From Sphingobacterium griseoflavum (GTDB taxonomy: Bacteria > Bacteroidota > Bacteroidia > Sphingobacteriales > Sphingobacteriaceae), in NCBI RefSeq assembly GCF_014653155.1, contig NZ_BNAF01000009.1, forward strand, positions 124,001 to 188,000: a DNA stretch of 64,000 nucleotides, read 5' to 3'. Shown piece after piece: positions 61,542 to 64,000 of the stretch; within the stretch, counting starts at the first letter, position 1, and every line of letters starts with the position of its first letter. Position numbers and translations under genes: made by a program. Under the pieces are notes generated by a model. The model saw only the letters and a list, made by a program, of their open reading frames with translations, had not been told where the DNA came from and ran no database searches.

Positions 61542-63647
61542 TTATGCCGAGCAAGAAATACACTCTTCTACGGTTGATTTGCGCGTACGGGTGTAATACA
61601 AAGATTTCAGGCCGATTTTATGGGCATAAATATAATATTTAGCCAAGTCGCGCGTCGAGTCTTTAGAATTGGTGTGCAAAATGGTCGATACACCCTGATC
61701 GATATGACGCTGTATGACGGAAATTAATTTCAATACCTTAAACTGATCCATGTCATAAGCCGATTTAAAGTAGAAGTAATTGTCATTTGTCAGGTATGGC
61801 ATCGGGTAATAGGTGGTACTATCGCCATATTCGCGAACTTCGATAATATCTACGACGGGCATCACGGAAGCTGTTGCATTCATGATGTAGGAAGTAGATT
61901 GATTAGGGGCAATGGCTAGGCGGTAAGCGTGGTAAATACCGTGCTCTTTCACTTGTGCTTTTAAATTTTCCCAATCTTGGCTTGTCGGAATGTGGATGCC
62001 TTCAAACAGTTCTTTTACCTTATCCGTGGTTGGTTGATATTCGCGTTCTGTGTAACGATCAAAATATGTACCGTCGGCATATGCTGATTTTTCAAAACCT
62101 GTAAATGTTTTGCCTCGTTCTTTGGCAATCTCCATAGATGCTTCGAGCGAATAATAATTCATCATCATAAAGAATGTATTGGCAAAATCCAGCGCTTCTG
62201 TAGATTCGTACATGATGAAGCTTTTTGCTAAGAACCCGTGAAGGTTCATGGCTCCGAGTCCGACCGAGTGCAGCTCCCTGTTCGCTTTTGCAATAGAGGG
62301 AACCATATCAATATTGGTAACATCTGTAACAACCGTCAATGCACGCATGGCTGTTTTAACGGTTTCCTTGATGCGTCCGTTGTCCATTACGGTAGCGATG
62401 TTCAACGAACCTAAATTACAGGAAATTCCGTAACGGATGGTATCTTCTTGCCCATAGATGTTGATATCAGAAACTTCGGAAACTTGCATGATCTCCGTGC
62501 ATAAATTGGAAAACTTAACTTTTCCAAGCCCGTTTAGCGCATGCGCCTTATTCGTGTTTTCTTTGAAGAAAATATAAGGATAACCCGATTCTTTTTGTGT
62601 TTGTGCTATCCGAACCAGCAAATGGCGTGCATTGATTTTTTTCTTTTTAACGTTCGGATTGGTGATCAATTCGTCGTACATCTTGTCCATATCTAACTCG
62701 TCGAGATATTGACCATATTCCTGCATGACGGTGTGGGGATAAATCAAATAACAAGCCTCGTCTTTTTCGGCAAGTTCCATAAATTTATCGGGAACAATGA
62801 TACCGATCGAAAGAGATTTGATACGCACCTTCTCATCCACATTGATTTTTTTACAATCCAAGAATTCTTCGATATCCGAATGGAAGATATTGAGGTAAAC
62901 GGCACCAGCACCAGGGCGTTGGCCCAATTGATTGGCATACGAGAAGGTATCTTCCATGATTTTCATGATCGGAAGCACGCCGCCGGCGCGACCTTCCACG
63001 CCCTTTATGGCTTCGCCACGTGCACGGATCTTGGAGATGTTGAACGATACACCCCCGCCGATCGACGATAGTTTCATAGCCGAGTCCACCGCGTATCCTA
63101 TGCCGTTCAGGTTGTCACCAATCTCATCTAAAAAGCAAGAAACTAACTCTCCAGAACGTTTTTTGCCAGCATTCAAGAATGTCGGGGTAGCGGGCTGATA
63201 CTCTTGATTGATCATAATTTCGGCATACTCGATAGCTTTTTGTACACCTTCTTTGCGCGCTAGGAAAAGCGCAACGGCCACCACACGGTCTTCGTAGCGC
63301 TCCAAGAACTTCTCTCCAGAGTCATCGCGAAGGGCATAGCTTTGGAAAAACTTGAAAGCGGCCATAAATGATTGGAAGCGGAATTTTTTCGCGTATACAA
63401 AATTAAACACCTGTTCTATTTCCTCAAAAGTGAACGACTGATAGAAATCGATGTAATAGTTGTTCTCTATTAAATAGTCGACTTTCTCTTTCAGTGTGTA
63501 AAAGAATACCGTGTTTTTGTTCACGTATTCTAGGAAATAGGCGCGTACAGCTTCTTTATCTTTATGTAAGCTGTACTCGTCATCATGCTTAATCATGATT
63601 TCATTGTTAAGCAATATCCAATTTTTTGCTACCTCGTTTGCTATCAT
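61542..63647 (-). CDS. nrdE: Class Ib ribonucleotide reductase large subunit
   Basis: A 701-residue R1 protein. It lacks the N-terminal ATP-cone typical of class Ia. The start MIANEVAKNWILLNNEIM aligns with Bacillus NrdE, so ATG 63647 is chosen although it overlaps nrdI by 41 bp. Active-site elements include QPATPTFLNAG, GELVSCFLDEIGDN, the radical-transfer tyrosines in the C-terminal region, and the swinging-arm pair ECISC at the end. It reduces NDPs to dNDPs. The redoxin NrdH is not in the window. Confidence 0.95.
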   Translation of the reverse strand: MIANEVAKNWILLNNEIMIKHDDEYSLHKDKEAVRAYFLEYVNKNTVFFYTLKEKVDYLIENNYYIDFYQSFTFEEIEQVFNFVYAKKFRFQSFMAAFKFFQSYALRDDSGEKFLERYEDRVVAVALFLARKEGVQKAIEYAEIMINQEYQPATPTFLNAGKKRSGELVSCFLDEIGDNLNGIGYAVDSAMKLSSIGGGVSFNISKIRARGEAIKGVEGRAGGVLPIMKIMEDTFSYANQLGQRPGAGAVYLNIFHSDIEEFLDCKKINVDEKVRIKSLSIGIIVPDKFMELAEKDEACYLIYPHTVMQEYGQYLDELDMDKMYDELITNPNVKKKKINARHLLVRIAQTQKESGYPYIFFKENTNKAHALNGLGKVKFSNLCTEIMQVSEVSDINIYGQEDTIRYGISCNLGSLNIATVMDNGRIKETVKTAMRALTVVTDVTNIDMVPSIAKANRELHSVGLGAMNLHGFLAKSFIMYESTEALDFANTFFMMMNYYSLEASMEIAKERGKTFTGFEKSAYADGTYFDRYTEREYQPTTDKVKELFEGIHIPTSQDWENLKAQVKEHGIYHAYRLAIAPNQSTSYIMNATASVMPVVDIIEVREYGDSTTYYPMPYLTNDNYFYFKSAYDMDQFKVLKLISVIQRHIDQGVSTILHTNSKDSTRDLAKYYIYAHKIGLKSLYYTRTRKSTVEECISCSA

Positions 63648-64000
63648 TGTATTGGTGTTTAATAATGTCAATAAATTGATTGATATCCTCCATGGTGCCC
63701 GAAAGCTCAAATTTCATCGCCAAAGGCACATCGTAATCTTCCGATATCTTGTCCGCTGCCCGTCCAAAGTTTCTGCCCCAATTTCTGTTTCCGCTGGATG
63801 TAACAGAAAAAATCTTGCCTGCATAACTATCCATAAACGACTGTGTTTTTTCTGGAACGCAGCCTAATTTCGTTGTGAAGGTAATCAAATGTCCTGCTTC
63901 CTGCACAGCAAGCCCCTCTTCAATTTTATGGGCTTGCCAGCCAGTGATTTGAATCACCTTGTTGATAAAACGTTGAACGTTTCCAGTCTTCGAATCGTAA
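63607..64000 (-). CDS. nrdI: NrdI flavodoxin-like activator, 5' end cut by window edge
   Basis: The frame is open to the right edge and shows 131 residues. YDSKTGNVQRFINKV near its visible start is the NrdI phosphate-binding loop, and SVTSSGNRNWGRNFGRAAD and FELSGTMED are the other FMN-site loops. Only a few N-terminal residues are missing. NrdI supplies oxidant to assemble the Mn2-tyrosyl cofactor of NrdF. It overlaps nrdE. Confidence 0.93.
   Translation of the reverse strand, partial: YDSKTGNVQRFINKVIQITGWQAHKIEEGLAVQEAGHLITFTTKLGCVPEKTQSFMDSYAGKIFSVTSSGNRNWGRNFGRAADKISEDYDVPLAMKFELSGTMEDINQFIDIIKHQYNDSKRGSKKLDIA

Noticed and set aside
1-64000. CRISPR arrays, insertion sequences, prophage, tRNA or rRNA genes
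   Set aside because: No regularly spaced repeats, transposase or integrase motifs, or cloverleaf-like sequences were seen on reading; a tRNAscan or ISfinder run could still reveal a missed small element.

Overview
The window looks like ordinary chromosome of a Bacteroidota bacterium, most likely family Sphingobacteriaceae (Sphingobacterium or Pedobacter type). The evidence is a SusC/SusD pair, an OmpP1/FadL porin next to an SGNH lipoprotein, a DUF3127 protein, DUF4369 and NlpE-type lipoproteins, GH29 and GH95 fucosidases, and repeated TAnnTTTG promoter boxes in place of Shine-Dalgarno signals. No insertion sequence, prophage, CRISPR array, rRNA or tRNA was seen. Coding density is high, and genes sit in short operons separated by clear hairpin terminators.

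Layout. 1-8.3 kb: the end of a TonB C-terminal-domain protein, a DUF3127 protein with an SSB-like acidic tail, a THUMP RNA methyltransferase with an HD hydrolase, secreted GDPD and EEP phosphodiesterases, peptidase T, a nitroreductase, an NlpE-like lipoprotein and an MFS exporter. 8.3-14 kb: a membrane acyltransferase, the XpaC/TelA pair, fumarase with a small lipoprotein, and an unknown acidic protein. 14-20.5 kb: an S41 protease, then a minus-strand run of mutL, active rhomboid, degenerate rhomboid and membrane EEP protein. 20.7-30.6 kb: the most distinctive region, a six-gene minus-strand operon (YbjN-like, PspA/IM30, DUF4177, YqiJ-like OB-fold membrane protein, flotillin, 1614-aa AAA ATPase). 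A divergent XRE regulator shares a 97-bp palindromic control region with it. 30.6-40 kb: uvrA, a polytopic membrane protein, OsmC, SGNH/FadL, metZ and tpx. 40-47.3 kb: two fucosidases and two lipoproteins. 47.4-52 kb: glyS, bcp, an M23 peptidase and a FAH-family enzyme. 52-60 kb: a HAD phosphatase, a two-gene GMC dehydrogenase and SusC/SusD. 60.4-64 kb: a class Ib ribonucleotide reductase operon nrdI-nrdE-nrdF that runs off the right edge.

How the genes work together. The PspA-flotillin-ATPase operon reads as a membrane-stress module built on a lipid-microdomain scaffold and run by a AAA motor. Its palindromic control region overlaps the operon's own promoter box and lies beside a regulator with an apparently degenerate S24-like C-terminus. 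XpaC/TelA, another membrane-stress pair, lies about 9 kb from its distal end. The carbohydrate genes (GH29, GH95, GMC dehydrogenase, SusCD) point to use of fucosylated glycans and glycosides, but they are separate transcription units and not one polysaccharide-utilisation locus. Start positions below were moved from the longest open frame where a promoter box, a signal peptide, an upstream stop or family alignment favoured a later codon.
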